A stretch of 41,334 bases of DNA. Origin: CAZFLM01 sp964519955. Lineage in GTDB: Bacteria; Armatimonadota; Chthonomonadetes; Chthonomonadales; CAJBBX01. This document shows, piece by piece, positions 1-9,135 of this stretch (position 1 is its first letter; the number at the start of each line of letters is the position of its first letter). Made by a program: the position numbers and the translations under genes. The stretch is from assembly GCA_964519955.1 (NCBI GenBank), contig CAZFLM010000061.1, forward strand, positions 1-41,334, in the 5' to 3' direction. The notes under the pieces are model-generated. The model ran no database searches. It had not been told where the DNA came from and saw only the letters and a list, made by a program, of their open reading frames with translations.

Positions 1-108
1 CCCGTCCTGCAGGGTGAGGAGATCTCTGCCGACAAGTACGTCCCACTTGCCGCAGTCGTCGGACCGGATGCGCTCGCGCACATCGTCCTGGTCGATGGTG
101 TCCAGCAT
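1..108 (-). CDS. possible N-terminus of an unidentified protein, cut by the window edge
   Basis: An ATG on the minus strand at 108-106 opens 36 codons without a stop that run off the left edge. The peptide is acidic at first (MLDTIDQDDVRER) and then more hydrophobic (WDVLVGRDLL). No family is recognised. At this length and GC content an open frame can occur by chance, so this is only a candidate. If real, it diverges from the restriction-helicase remnant to its right and lies inside the island. Confidence 0.25.
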   Translation of the reverse strand, partial: MLDTIDQDDVRERIRSDDCGKWDVLVGRDLLTLQDG

Positions 109-413
109 GGCTGGGCCCTCCAGTCAGGTTGTCAACGTGCCGGTGCTGGTTCGGGTACGGTCGCCCGCGAACCGGAGCACGCTCAAGGACCAGGATAGGA
201 CCCAGAGGCATGGATGGCGATCGGAGTTGCGGGTGGGCAACCAGCTGTCGGCCGCGATGCCAAGGGTCGCGACGTCGGCACAGAAAGCGGCCGCTCTCGG
301 AGGACAAGGCTGGTCCAGTGCAGAAGAACCTACATGGACATCTCCAGGAACCAGCATCGGAGCTTCTGGACTGCCAAACGCCGCAACCACACGATGGGCG
401 GAGGCGTGTACCG
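109..413. other. no recognisable gene; degenerate upstream region of the restriction helicase
   Basis: This 305-nt stretch carries overlapping open frames on both strands, as expected at this GC content, but none resembles a known protein. The helicase frame stays open through it back to a GTG at 129, yet the translation before about codon 426 is arginine-rich and low in quality, unlike the family. It may be a promoter region or decayed sequence left by rearrangement. Confidence 0.4.
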
Positions 414-1979
414 TTGTCTCGGACTATCGAAAACCCCATCCTCAACTCCCCATTCGCGGAGCCAGCTCGACACTTCCGCTTCGACCAGGACGGCATCACG
501 TCCGACGTGCTCGAGGGCAGGCGGCGCAGCGAGTACTTCATCCCCGTCGCACGCTCCAAGAAGAAGAGCGGCCAGCTCGTCTTCGACACGGAGTGGACCG
601 CCGACCGCATCGAAGAGAACGAACTCGTGAACCGCCTGCGCCCCCGCATCGACATGTGGCGGGCCGGCGGCTACGCGGGCGTCACGAGTGTCACCGCGCG
701 GCTCCTTGAGCACTGGAACGACCCCGAGCGCTCTCGCCGGCTGTACTTCGCGCAGCGCGAGGCTGCCGAGACGGTCATCTACATCGCTGAGGCCGCCCGC
801 CAGTTCGGCGACGGGTGGATCGAGAACACACTCCGCGAGAAGAACGACACCTCGAACCCGGGGTTGAACCGCATCGCCTGCAAGCTGGCGACCGGGGCTG
901 GCAAGACGGCCGTTATGGCGATGCTGATCGCGTGGCACGCGCTGAACAAGCTGGCGAACCCGCAGGACCCTCGCTTCTCCGACACGTTCCTCATCATCGC
1001 ACCCGGGATCACGATCCGCGACCGGCTCCGCGTGCTGCTGCCAAACGATCCGGCCACCATCTACCACGCCCTGGACATCGTGCCGGGCGAGATGATGGAG
1101 CAGCTTGGTCGCGCGAAGATACTGATCACGAACTACCACGCGTTCGGGCTGCGCGACAAGCTGAACGCGCCGCGGGTCACCAAGGCGGTGCTCAACCCCG
1201 GCGAGCCGGACGCGCACAAGGAGACGCCGGACGAGATGGTGCGCCGCGTCTGCCGGCAGTTGGGCACCAAGAAGAACATCGTCGTGATCTCCGACGAGGC
1301 GCACCACTGCTACGCGCGCAAGCCCGATGGCGAGGACGTGAAGCTGAGCCGCGAAGAGGGGTTGGAGGCCAAGAAGCGCAACGAGTTGGCCCGCATCTGG
1401 CTGCGCGGTATCGAGGCGGTGAAGAAGAAGATCGGCGTCCGCGCGATCTACGACCTGTCGGCGACGCCCTTCTTCCTGCGCGGCTCGGGCTGGCCAGAAG
1501 GCACGCTCTTCCCGTGGGTGGTGTCCGACTTCTCGCTGATCGACGCGATCGAGGCCGGCATCGTGAAGGTGCCGCGCGTGCCGGTGCAGGACAACGCGGG
1601 CGTGGGCGACATGCCGACCTACCGCGACCTGTGGCTGCGCATCCGCGACGACTTGCCGAAGAAGGGCCGCGGCACTGAGGCGGTTGGCGGCGAGCCGAAG
1701 CTGCCTGCCGAGCTGGAAGGCGCGCTCCGCAGCCTCTACTCCAACTACGAGAAGTACTACGGCGAGTGGGCCGCCAACGAGGAGGCCCGCGCCAAAGGGC
1801 AGACGCCGCCGGTCTTCATCGTGGTCTGCAACAACACGAACGTGTCGAAGCTGGTGTACGACTGGATTGCCGGCTGGCAAGTGATGGCGCCAGTCGAAGC
1901 TTCGAACGTAGATGACTCGGCGACAACTGGAATCGGCCACTGGCTACGGATGGCTGCCGCCACTGCCGGGCTCCGCTGA
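414..1979 (+). pseudogene. truncated type III-like restriction helicase (Res subunit, BPTD_3080-like)
   Basis: N-terminal part of the helicase/nuclease subunit of a type III-like restriction-modification system, which would translocate on and cleave unmodified foreign DNA. Visible in order are the family's opening segment (IENPILNSPF), Walker A (TGAGKT, near nt 890-910), the SITPG-like strand (IIAPGITIRDR), the DEAH box (SDEAHHC, near 1290) and motif III (LSATPFFL, near 1455). Similarity to the family stops at WIAGW, near nt 1880. After that come about 30 unrelated residues and a stop. The second RecA domain and the C-terminal region, several hundred residues in known members, are missing, so the product cannot be a working translocase. 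No good ATG precedes the conserved start; TTG at 414 is nearest and GTG at 129 is possible. The break abuts the STAND gene. Family assignment is from remembered motifs. Confidence 0.85.
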
Positions 1980-2012
1980 TCGTAGCCATCGAGTTCCCAG
2001 GAGGGAATCCTT

Positions 2013-5000
2013 GTGGACCTGACGATGCACAGCAGCACGTTCCCCGACCTTCGCGACCCACAGGTGCCGCGCGACGCGATCACGAGCCTGCTTGCCGACA
2101 TGATGACGCCAGCTAGGCGCTCGATCGCCGTACAAGGGGCGCCAGGATCTGGAAGGACAAACCTGCTGGCGCAGTTCGCCAGGTCGCAGGCTGACCGGTC
2201 GCTTACGTTCTTCGTGGGCTCATCGATCCAGAACGAGAACCTGCACTACTTCTTGCTCGACATCTGCGCCCAGATGGCTGCCGCACTTGGCAAGGACCCG
2301 GCGGCTCTCGACGATCTCGACAGCGACCATCTTGTCCAGGTGTTTCAAACATATCAGCGCGGGCTGAACCAGGAAGCCCGGAAGTCCAAACGTCCATGGT
2401 ATCTGGTCATCGACGGCATCGACTGGACTGTGGGAGGCTGCGTAGGGGAATGGTTGACCGGCTATGCTCTCCCAGACGTGCCCAGCCACTTCCGTCTTCT
2501 GGTGACCTGCCAATCCACGGGGTACCCGCCGTTCCCGCATGACACGTGGCAGATCCTCCCTTTCTCGCGCATGGAAACAGAGCACTACCTCGCCGACCTT
2601 GGGCTTGGCAAGGACGCAATGGACCGCATCCACGAGCGAGGGGGCGGGCTGCCTGCGTATCTGGCTGCGATCCGGCAGCAATGGGTGAGCGGATCGGGTA
2701 TCGACGAGCTTCTCGACAGACTGCCGCGCGAGCTTCGCGGCCTCTTTGGTGTCGCCTGGACGTCCATTGCGACTGCAGACCAGCGCCTTATGCAGTTCCT
2801 GCGGACGCTAACGTTCTCCAGGGGCCTGATCGGGCCCAAGACGATAGCCGGCGTCACCGGCGCGTCGGACGTCACCGTTCGAGAGGCGCTGGCCACCATA
2901 CCGTTTCTGTCTCTCGACCCAGCACGGGACGTGTACCGGTTCGTGCCCGATAGCTATCAGGGCTTCGTTGCAGAAGTGATGGAGGGTTCGCGCCGCGAGG
3001 CCGAGGATGAACTCGTCAGATACTACGCGCAGGCACCCTATGATGGAGACGCTGTGCTCCTGTTGCCGACGTACCTGGCAACCCCCGAGCACTACCGGCA
3101 GCTCAGCGATCTGCTGACTGAGGACTACGTGGTCGGGGTTCTGGACCAGACGCGCAACATCTGTGGCCTTCGGCGGACGCTGAGACTCGCCACGGAGCAG
3201 GCCTTTGCCGCCGGCGAGTACGCCGAGATGCCGCGCTACGTGCTGCTGAGTTCGGCACTACGTACTGCATCCACGCACCCGTCATCGGCCGACGATGTGG
3301 AGGCGCTGCTTGAGATTGGTGACACAGCGACAGCGCTGGAGGTCGCCTACCAGGCGATGCTGCCGGAGGATCGCCTACAGCTGCTCGCCAAGGTCGCTGG
3401 TCACATGAAGCTCTCTGCAGGTTCAGTGCCCGAAGGGGTCATGTCTGACATCGAGCAGATCGCGGGGAGGATAGATCCATCCTCGGTGCGGGACCGAGTC
3501 GTTGAGCTGGCTGCCTCGCTGTTCAATGTGACGCCAAGCACCGCGATCGAGCTTGCCGAAAGGACCGTGGGACCAGAGCAGGAGACGGCGGCACTTGACA
3601 TGCTACGCGCGACCATCGCCCTAAACGTTACTCCAGCTGCTAACGAACCAGAGAGCGCGGAGTTTCTGCGCGATCGCATCGTTGACAAGGGCATTCGCGA
3701 CTTCGCTCGGGCTGCGTCGCCGGCTGCACACCGTCTCGCAGCCCATGAGGTCCTGAGCTGGTCGAACAATGTCAATCACACGTCGGGCAGGCTGATGCTA
3801 CTGGTCTCATGGTGCAACGCCAACCGAGCGGACCCGGACGCCCATCAGGTGGTTAGCCGAGCGCTCGAAGTGATCGCTGCAGATCCAACCTATCCGATTC
3901 CGATGAGATGGCTGCGCCAACTGGCCGAGCCACTCGTGAGCTGTGCGCCTGCAGAGACGATACCACTGGTAGCCCGCATCGACATACTGAAGGACACGGC
4001 TGTTCGTAAGCCGCATGAGGAGCTTGTTCGTCTGCAGGTGGCTCTAGCGAGGGCCGAGTATCGGTGGGATCCTGACCGCGCCCGCGAGCGTCTCCTAGAT
4101 GCTCATCTCAGTATCGCTGAGCTTGATGAGGTAGACGCGCGTTGCCACTGCTGGGCGCGCATTGTGACTTCCTGCCGGGAGGTGGACCCCGCGGATTGCC
4201 TGGCCATCGAGGCCGAGGCCGTCACACGCCTGCGCTGCGACTACGGCGAGTTGCTGGCCCGCTCTGCAGACCACGGCTTCGTAACGCGGCGCCTGATTCG
4301 CACCATCGCAGGTCATGACGTAGAGTGGGCTCTCCAGATGGGGGCCAGCCTGAACATGGCCTACCGCCGTGACCTGGCCACTCGCGATGCCCTCCATGCG
4401 TATGTAAGCCGGGCCGGTTCGGGCGCTGACATCGCGGTCATCCAGAAGGCACTCAGCAGGATTGAGGAGCCGGCACTGCGAGAGATCGCGGTCGTCGGGC
4501 TGTTCGAGATCGCTGCCGGTACAGATGCTGCGACGCGGTCTCGCCTCGCGCCTGCGCTCTGCGGGATGTTGCCGGCCATTCGCTTGGCGCGCAACCAGGT
4601 GTATGCCGCTGCGTTCTGCGTTGAGGCGCTCGTAGGGTCTGGCGACGCGGCGCAGATCGCGCGGGCGTCAGATAGGCTTGAGAGATCAGTCGACGCTGTC
4701 GACTCCCCATGGGAACGTCCCTCGCTAGCCCTTGAGGCGGCAGTGATCGTGGGACACGACACTCCCGATCTCGGTAGACGGATGCGAGAACAAGCCCGGG
4801 CCGAGCGCTCCGTGTCTGCCCTAGCTGACCCTACCTTTGCTGGCGCATACATGGACAGCCTCCTGCTCGCACTTAGGGCGCTACCGATATCAGGGGCGCC
4901 TGACGATGAGCCGTCGGCGGACTTGGACAGCGCTCTGGCATTTATCGACGCCGTCCCATCCGGGGCGGAGCGTGCTCGCCTGTTTGCTGACATCGCGCTG

Positions 5001-6896
5001 CGGTGCGAGATCGCTGGGCAGCGCAAGCTATTCCTCCGCCTGATGAACGAGCATGTGGTGCCGGCGATCGACGACTGCAAGGACCCCGGCGCACGATGGC
5101 GCGGGCTGCGCTCAGCGTCCGCAGCCATATTTGAGTGGGATAGCACCTGGGCCATGGAGCGGCTTGCCGAGCTACCGTCAGCGGCAAGGGACGCGGCACT
5201 TCTGGCGATTGTAGAGTATCTGATCAGCGGCAGGCCTCCGGAGGATGTCTGCGACATCTCGGCGATGCGGGTGGCGATCGAGCCGCGGTGCGCGAGGCGG
5301 GTGTGCTCGGTCCTCGAACACATATCAGCGGACAGCTGCTTGCACACCGGTATGAGGCTGCTCGTTCAGAACATGGTGAGGCCTCAGGGGGCCAGTGCGA
5401 GCGGCGAGTGCTGTCCGACCTTCATCGAGCGTGATGTCCTCGAGATCGCTGAGAGCCTGGCGCATCTCGTGGCATCCAAGCTCCCGGACGCTCGGAACAT
5501 CCAACACGACGGATACGTCATTGCTGGTCTCGCGCTGGTGGAGCGGCTCCGCGCCACAGCTCGGTCTCGGTCACAGCATGCCCCCCAATGGCATGATCTG
5601 TACCAGCGGGCTTGCGCCATCCCAAACCCCGCCGATCGGACGCTCGTCCTCGCCCTGGTCGCCGCCTGCGCGTTCCCGAGCAACCGGAACCAGGCACACT
5701 CGATGCTGCGCCGGGCCGAGGAGACGCTACAGGAGATCGGCAATGCTGCGGATCGCGTGGCGCGGTTGTACGAGGTGGCTGACGCATGGCACGATGCCAA
5801 CGACGACGAGGCAGCCAAGGTCCTCCTGAGTCAGGCAGTCCAGCTACTCGAGGGCATTCAGGTACAACCCAAGCTGGACTGGTTTCGCGGCAAGATCCTA
5901 GAACTGGCTCACCAGGTTGACCCGGAGTTCGCATCGAGCCTGGCGCCGATGATCGAGAACCCACTTCGCGAGCATCGCGCCAGACTCGACCTAGCCAGCC
6001 ATGACTTAGCCGCAAACCCGCACAGAGCGGACTCACCCCGCCTAGTGTCCCACGACGACCTGGAGCAAGCGATCGCGTTCGCCTCGGGACGTCTCCTGAC
6101 CCGGCTATACGCCGGTGGTCGCGTCGCGGGCACTGGCAAGGAGGTCGCCGGGTGGCTTCATGAAGTACGCGACTCATGCTTTGATACCGCGCATCCGGTG
6201 GCGGCCTGGGTGATCCAGAATGCCATCGAGAGCCACGCCAGCCCTACGGCGAGGCGTCAGCTATTCCGAGACCTACTCTGGGCGACACGGGCCTGCCTGG
6301 CGATGGGCGAGAAGGTGTTGGGGTTGCGGAGCCAGAGCCTGCCAGCCCTGGACAAGACGATGCCAGAGGGGATCCGACTCATCAGGGCTGGCAGGCGCAA
6401 TGAAGCCCTCTCCACCGTAGAGGACTGGTTGCGCCGGTGCGCATCAGGTTATGTCAAGGTCTACGATCCGTACTTCCGGCCCGAGGACCTCGGGGTGTTG
6501 CGAGCGATTCCTGGGGACTGTCAGGTCTTCGTCTTGACATCATGGAAGGCACAGAGAGGGGTCTCTCCAGGAGACAGGTCGGTGCGCACGCGCTTCAACC
6601 AACGCTGGAGGGAGATCGAGGGCTCCAAGCCAGCGGAGGTCCATGTGGTTGTAGTAGGCACCAGATCCGGAACCACCCCCATGCACAGTCGCTTTGTTCT
6701 GACCTGCGATCAGGGGCTGCGGCTTGGGTCGTCTGTGAATGGCATAGGGCTCACGGACACTGACATCGGCGTTCTCAAGGCCGAGGAGGCCGCGAGTGTG
6801 GAGACAGCGTTTGTGAACCCACTTCTGGTGAAGCAGGTACGCGAACACGGTGGCGAGGACCTTGTATCGTGCACGTTCATGCTTGACTCCGACTAG
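2013..6896 (+). CDS. STAND-type P-loop NTPase with helical repeats and C-terminal PLD-like domain (candidate defence protein)
   Basis: A 1627-residue protein. Residues about 15-260 form a STAND/NACHT-like NTPase: P-loop GAPGSGRT at 42-49, with Arg in place of the usual Lys; Walker B LVIDGID at 131-137; a sensor-like strand (FRLLVTCQS) near 160. After a winged-helix-like segment, about 350-1450 is almost all alpha-helical, TPR-like and alanine-rich, as in STAND sensor arms. The last 150 residues look like a phospholipase-D fold: YVKVYDPYF near 1479, H1558-S-R1560, then GSSVN at 1572-1576, matching the HxK...GSxN signature with Lys replaced by Arg. The start is GTG 2013, chosen for a perfect AGGAGGG at 1999-2005; ATG 2025 is the alternative. 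It stands alone between restriction and methylase remnants, and its base composition looks less GC-rich than the chromosomal genes. By analogy with Avs-type STANDs, inferred role: phage sensing coupled to a C-terminal effector. Confidence 0.85.
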   Translation: MDLTMHSSTFPDLRDPQVPRDAITSLLADMMTPARRSIAVQGAPGSGRTNLLAQFARSQADRSLTFFVGSSIQNENLHYFLLDICAQMAAALGKDPAALDDLDSDHLVQVFQTYQRGLNQEARKSKRPWYLVIDGIDWTVGGCVGEWLTGYALPDVPSHFRLLVTCQSTGYPPFPHDTWQILPFSRMETEHYLADLGLGKDAMDRIHERGGGLPAYLAAIRQQWVSGSGIDELLDRLPRELRGLFGVAWTSIATADQRLMQFLRTLTFSRGLIGPKTIAGVTGASDVTVREALATIPFLSLDPARDVYRFVPDSYQGFVAEVMEGSRREAEDELVRYYAQAPYDGDAVLLLPTYLATPEHYRQLSDLLTEDYVVGVLDQTRNICGLRRTLRLATEQAFAAGEYAEMPRYVLLSSALRTASTHPSSADDVEALLEIGDTATALEVAYQAMLPEDRLQLLAKVAGHMKLSAGSVPEGVMSDIEQIAGRIDPSSVRDRVVELAASLFNVTPSTAIELAERTVGPEQETAALDMLRATIALNVTPAANEPESAEFLRDRIVDKGIRDFARAASPAAHRLAAHEVLSWSNNVNHTSGRLMLLVSWCNANRADPDAHQVVSRALEVIAADPTYPIPMRWLRQLAEPLVSCAPAETIPLVARIDILKDTAVRKPHEELVRLQVALARAEYRWDPDRARERLLDAHLSIAELDEVDARCHCWARIVTSCREVDPADCLAIEAEAVTRLRCDYGELLARSADHGFVTRRLIRTIAGHDVEWALQMGASLNMAYRRDLATRDALHAYVSRAGSGADIAVIQKALSRIEEPALREIAVVGLFEIAAGTDAATRSRLAPALCGMLPAIRLARNQVYAAAFCVEALVGSGDAAQIARASDRLERSVDAVDSPWERPSLALEAAVIVGHDTPDLGRRMREQARAERSVSALADPTFAGAYMDSLLLALRALPISGAPDDEPSADLDSALAFIDAVPSGAERARLFADIALRCEIAGQRKLFLRLMNEHVVPAIDDCKDPGARWRGLRSASAAIFEWDSTWAMERLAELPSAARDAALLAIVEYLISGRPPEDVCDISAMRVAIEPRCARRVCSVLEHISADSCLHTGMRLLVQNMVRPQGASASGECCPTFIERDVLEIAESLAHLVASKLPDARNIQHDGYVIAGLALVERLRATARSRSQHAPQWHDLYQRACAIPNPADRTLVLALVAACAFPSNRNQAHSMLRRAEETLQEIGNAADRVARLYEVADAWHDANDDEAAKVLLSQAVQLLEGIQVQPKLDWFRGKILELAHQVDPEFASSLAPMIENPLREHRARLDLASHDLAANPHRADSPRLVSHDDLEQAIAFASGRLLTRLYAGGRVAGTGKEVAGWLHEVRDSCFDTAHPVAAWVIQNAIESHASPTARRQLFRDLLWATRACLAMGEKVLGLRSQSLPALDKTMPEGIRLIRAGRRNEALSTVEDWLRRCASGYVKVYDPYFRPEDLGVLRAIPGDCQVFVLTSWKAQRGVSPGDRSVRTRFNQRWREIEGSKPAEVHVVVVGTRSGTTPMHSRFVLTCDQGLRLGSSVNGIGLTDTDIGVLKAEEAASVETAFVNPLLVKQVREHGGEDLVSCTFMLDSD

Positions 6897-6982
6897 CGGT
6901 TGTGTGGGCTATGCCGCCACTACGGGTGGCGACTTGTCGGCGATCAGCAATACGGGCTCGGCGGCACATGCCCAGCTAGTAA

Positions 6983-7516
6983 CTCGACCTGCTGGCGGTC
7001 TGCGGCTTCTCGTTCGACGGCTACGTGAGCGAGGAGGCGATGCAGATCGGCGACCTGACGGTGCTCCCGGTCCGCATGAACAACGACCTGAGCATGGGCG
7101 ATGAGCTGCTGAAGAAGACCGGCGCAGGCAACCTGTTCATGGTCTTCGGCGAGCCGGACGTGCGTGTCGAGACGCAGCCCGACGGCCAAGTGACGGTGAC
7201 CGTGCTTGGCCTCGACGTGTACGACCCAACCACCGGGCAGATGCGCAGCGGCTCGACGGACGATCTGGCGGTGTGGTTCATCGACACGAACTACAACGGG
7301 GAGAGCTTCTTCGTGCGCCATGCCTACTTCCTCGGCGGCGACGATCCCTACGCCAAGCTGAAGCGCGCGCTGCGTGCGGAGATCAACGAGGAAGCCTGGT
7401 CAGCGCTGTACCGCACGCAGAGCCTACCGTTCGCGCGGCCGGAGACGGGCAAGATCGCCGTGAAGGTGATTAACCACTACGGCGACGAGGTGATGAAGGT
7501 GTATGGGGTTGGGTGA
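6983..7516 (+). pseudogene. C-terminal remnant of a Mod-type site-specific DNA methyltransferase
   Basis: Conserved text starts right after an in-frame TAA at 6980 (LDLLAVCGFSFDGYVSEEA) and runs to the natural stop at 7514-7516 (IAVKVINHYGDEVMKVYGVG). This is the tail of the large adenine/cytosine-N4 methyltransferases that partner type III-like Res helicases. The catalytic regions (FxGxG and DPPY/NPPF-type motifs), which lie further upstream in the family, are absent. About 175 codons survive. A GTG at 7025 could still start a 163-residue peptide, but it would have no methylase chemistry. With the truncated Res upstream it brackets the STAND gene. The assignment to Mod rather than the end of Res is from memory of family sequences and is fairly firm. 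Confidence 0.75.
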
Positions 7517-8533
7517 GGTGAGCGTATCGTCGGCATCCGCATTGGGGAGCCGCCTGGTTGAAGGTGGCGCCAGCGCCCTCGAACTGCTCTCTGGGGCCTT
7601 TGATCTGGTTGTGGCGCCCTTACCCGAAAGGGCGCAAGGCATTGTAACGCCGGAGGCATTGGCCTGCGTCCTGCGGCCCCATTTGGCGTATGCTGGTGAC
7701 CCCATCTTCTCCGACGCGGAGATGCTTCTCAATGGCGAACTGGCACCAGTCGTTGGCGCCCTCAGGAAGGTGGGACTTGGCCTGTACGGCCACCTTCTGC
7801 CACCGGTGCCTGGTGGCTCGGGGCAGGATGCCGTGCCGCGACTGGTGATCGATGTGCGTGATCTGCCGGAACCAACGAGGGGTCTGGTGTTCAGGAAGCT
7901 CGGAGATGCCGTGCGAGTGCTTGACCCGGACCACTTCGTGTGGTGGGACCACATAGAACTGGGGCACGTCATGGGTCTGAAGCACGAACTGGAGACTGCG
8001 CCAAACGAACGGGCGATCCATGCGTTCCTGGTCGAGCATCCCGTCCTCCTGGTTCAGTCGTTCACCGCCGGGCATGGGCGCTGGGTCTACCCGCGGTCGT
8101 GGTTGGGCAAGGACCATGAGATCGACTTCCTGGTGGCAACGCAGAACTCGATGGGTTACGAGTGGACCACCATCGAGCTTGAGGCACACAACGAGAGCCC
8201 GTTCACCAAGGCGGGGCGCCCGACCGCGAGGCTGAACGAGGCGATCGACCAAGTCCGGAGTGGCAGGCGTGGCTGGGACGGAACCTAGACAATGCGCGCC
8301 GCCCGAAGACAGATGCGGGCCTCGGCCTCCTAGACATCACCGCCAGATGCCATTCCGTGGTGCTCATGGGACGGGAGACCGACTATCCTCGATCCCGCGA
8401 CGAGTGGCGCAGGAACTTGCGCGACGAGGGAATTGAAGTGCACTCGTTTGATTGGCTGTTGCGGGAGGCGCTCCTCCGGGTAGAGAGCCTCCAGCGCGTG
8501 CCGCCCAGGTTGGACCATCTGGCCCAGTTGTAG
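7503..8533 (+). pseudogene. frameshifted Shedu-like (DUF4263, SduA C-terminal type) nuclease
   Basis: The first frame runs 7503-8288 and ends abruptly after NEAIDQV. The family's continuation appears in the next frame (EWQAWLGRNLDNARRP ... FDWLLREALLRVESL) and stops at 8531-8533. A single-base indel near 8250 therefore splits a gene of about 343 codons, close to normal Shedu size. The PD-(D/E)XK-like core is visible as HEIDFLVA (about residue 205) and TTIELEAH (about 220), followed by FTKAGRPTARLNEAIDQV, the typical helix of the domain. Family members cleave DNA in anti-phage defence. The start is ATG 7503, overlapping the methylase stop by 14 nt, or GTG 7518. Whether the frameshift is real or a sequencing error cannot be told from here. 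Without it the gene would look intact. Confidence 0.75.
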
Positions 8534-8590
8534 GGCCCGCACATGGATCGGTGTCAGGAGTGCGCAGATGGACCGGCCAACAATCGGGGT

Positions 8591-8836
8591 ATCGGCTCTA
8601 CGGACGACCTGGCCGTGTGGTTCATCGACACTGACTACAACGGGCGAACCTCCTTCCTTCGGTCTGCATACTTCGTCGGTGGCGACGATCCGAACGCGAA
8701 GCTGAAGCGCGCGCTGCGGGCCGAGATCAACTAGGAAGCCTGGTTGGCGCTGTACCGCACGTAGAGCCTGCCGTTGGCGCCCCCGGAGACGGGCAATATC
8801 GCTGTGAAGGTGATCAACCATTGCGGCGACGAAGTG
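8591..8836 (+). pseudogene. second, decayed copy of the methyltransferase 3' end
   Basis: The translation GSTDDLAVWFIDTDYNG ... IAVKVINHCGDEV aligns residue by residue with the tail of the remnant at 6983-7516, but has two nonsense codons. TAG at 8732 stands where the first copy has Glu, and TAG at 8762 where it has Gln. The match begins abruptly at about 8591 and ends at about 8836. The two copies flank the Shedu-like gene. Either two related modification genes were present or the tail was duplicated during gene exchange. Confidence 0.85.
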
Positions 8837-8932
8837 GCATCGCTGCGTGGGGGCTCGATGAGGGACGCGACTGTGGGGCACGTTCCGCCCGATGCCGCCG
8901 ACGCCGGGCGGGTTGCCTCAGCCCATCGCCCG

Positions 8933-8955
8933 TCTGCTAACATTTCTGCTAACAT
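8933..8955. repeat. short direct repeat near the island end
   Basis: TCTGCTAACAT occurs at 8933-8943 and again at 8945-8955, a 12-nt period, in AT-richer sequence 116 nt from the tRNA-Ser fragment. Direct repeats at this distance from an attachment site are often integrase arm-binding sites. That role is only inferred here. The rest of 8837-9070 holds no recognisable gene. Confidence 0.4.
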
Positions 8956-9070
8956 ACTGGGCGGGAAGAAGCGGGACCAGACGACAGAGGCCGGCACTTT
9001 GGGGGACATCCTCAGCACGACGCGAGATCAGAATGCGCCATCTGGGACCTCGCGGGACGCTCCCACCTAT

Positions 9071-9125
9071 CTTGAAAACGGGTAGGCGATGAGCCTCGCG
9101 GGTTCGAATCCCGCCCTCTCCGCCA
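9071..9125 (+). other. 3' half of tRNA-Ser(TGA): probable attachment site and island boundary
   Basis: The stretch folds as the 3' part of a class II tRNA-Ser. It starts at the anticodon loop (CTTGAAA, anticodon TGA), then the 3' anticodon strand, a long variable arm (AGGC/GCCT), a T arm (GCGGG-TTCGAAT-CCCGC at 9098-9114), acceptor strand CCTCTCC, discriminator G and encoded CCA at 9123-9125. No D arm or 5' acceptor strand lies upstream, so this is not a functional tRNA. Tyrosine recombinases commonly cross over in the anticodon loop and leave such a half copy at the far end of an island. The intact gene is expected to the left of the window. Confidence 0.85.
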
Positions 9126-9135
9126 ACGCGTGCGG

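Noticed and set aside
129..413. N-terminal extension of the restriction helicase from GTG 129
   Set aside because: The translation is unlike the family, which begins at IENPILNSPF; nothing supports the upstream codons.
330..1940. 536-residue minus-strand frame opposite the restriction helicase
   Set aside because: No recognisable motif, and the plus strand carries clear helicase motifs over the same span.
9071..9125. Functional tRNA-Ser gene
   Set aside because: The 5' acceptor strand, D arm and 5' anticodon strand are missing upstream.
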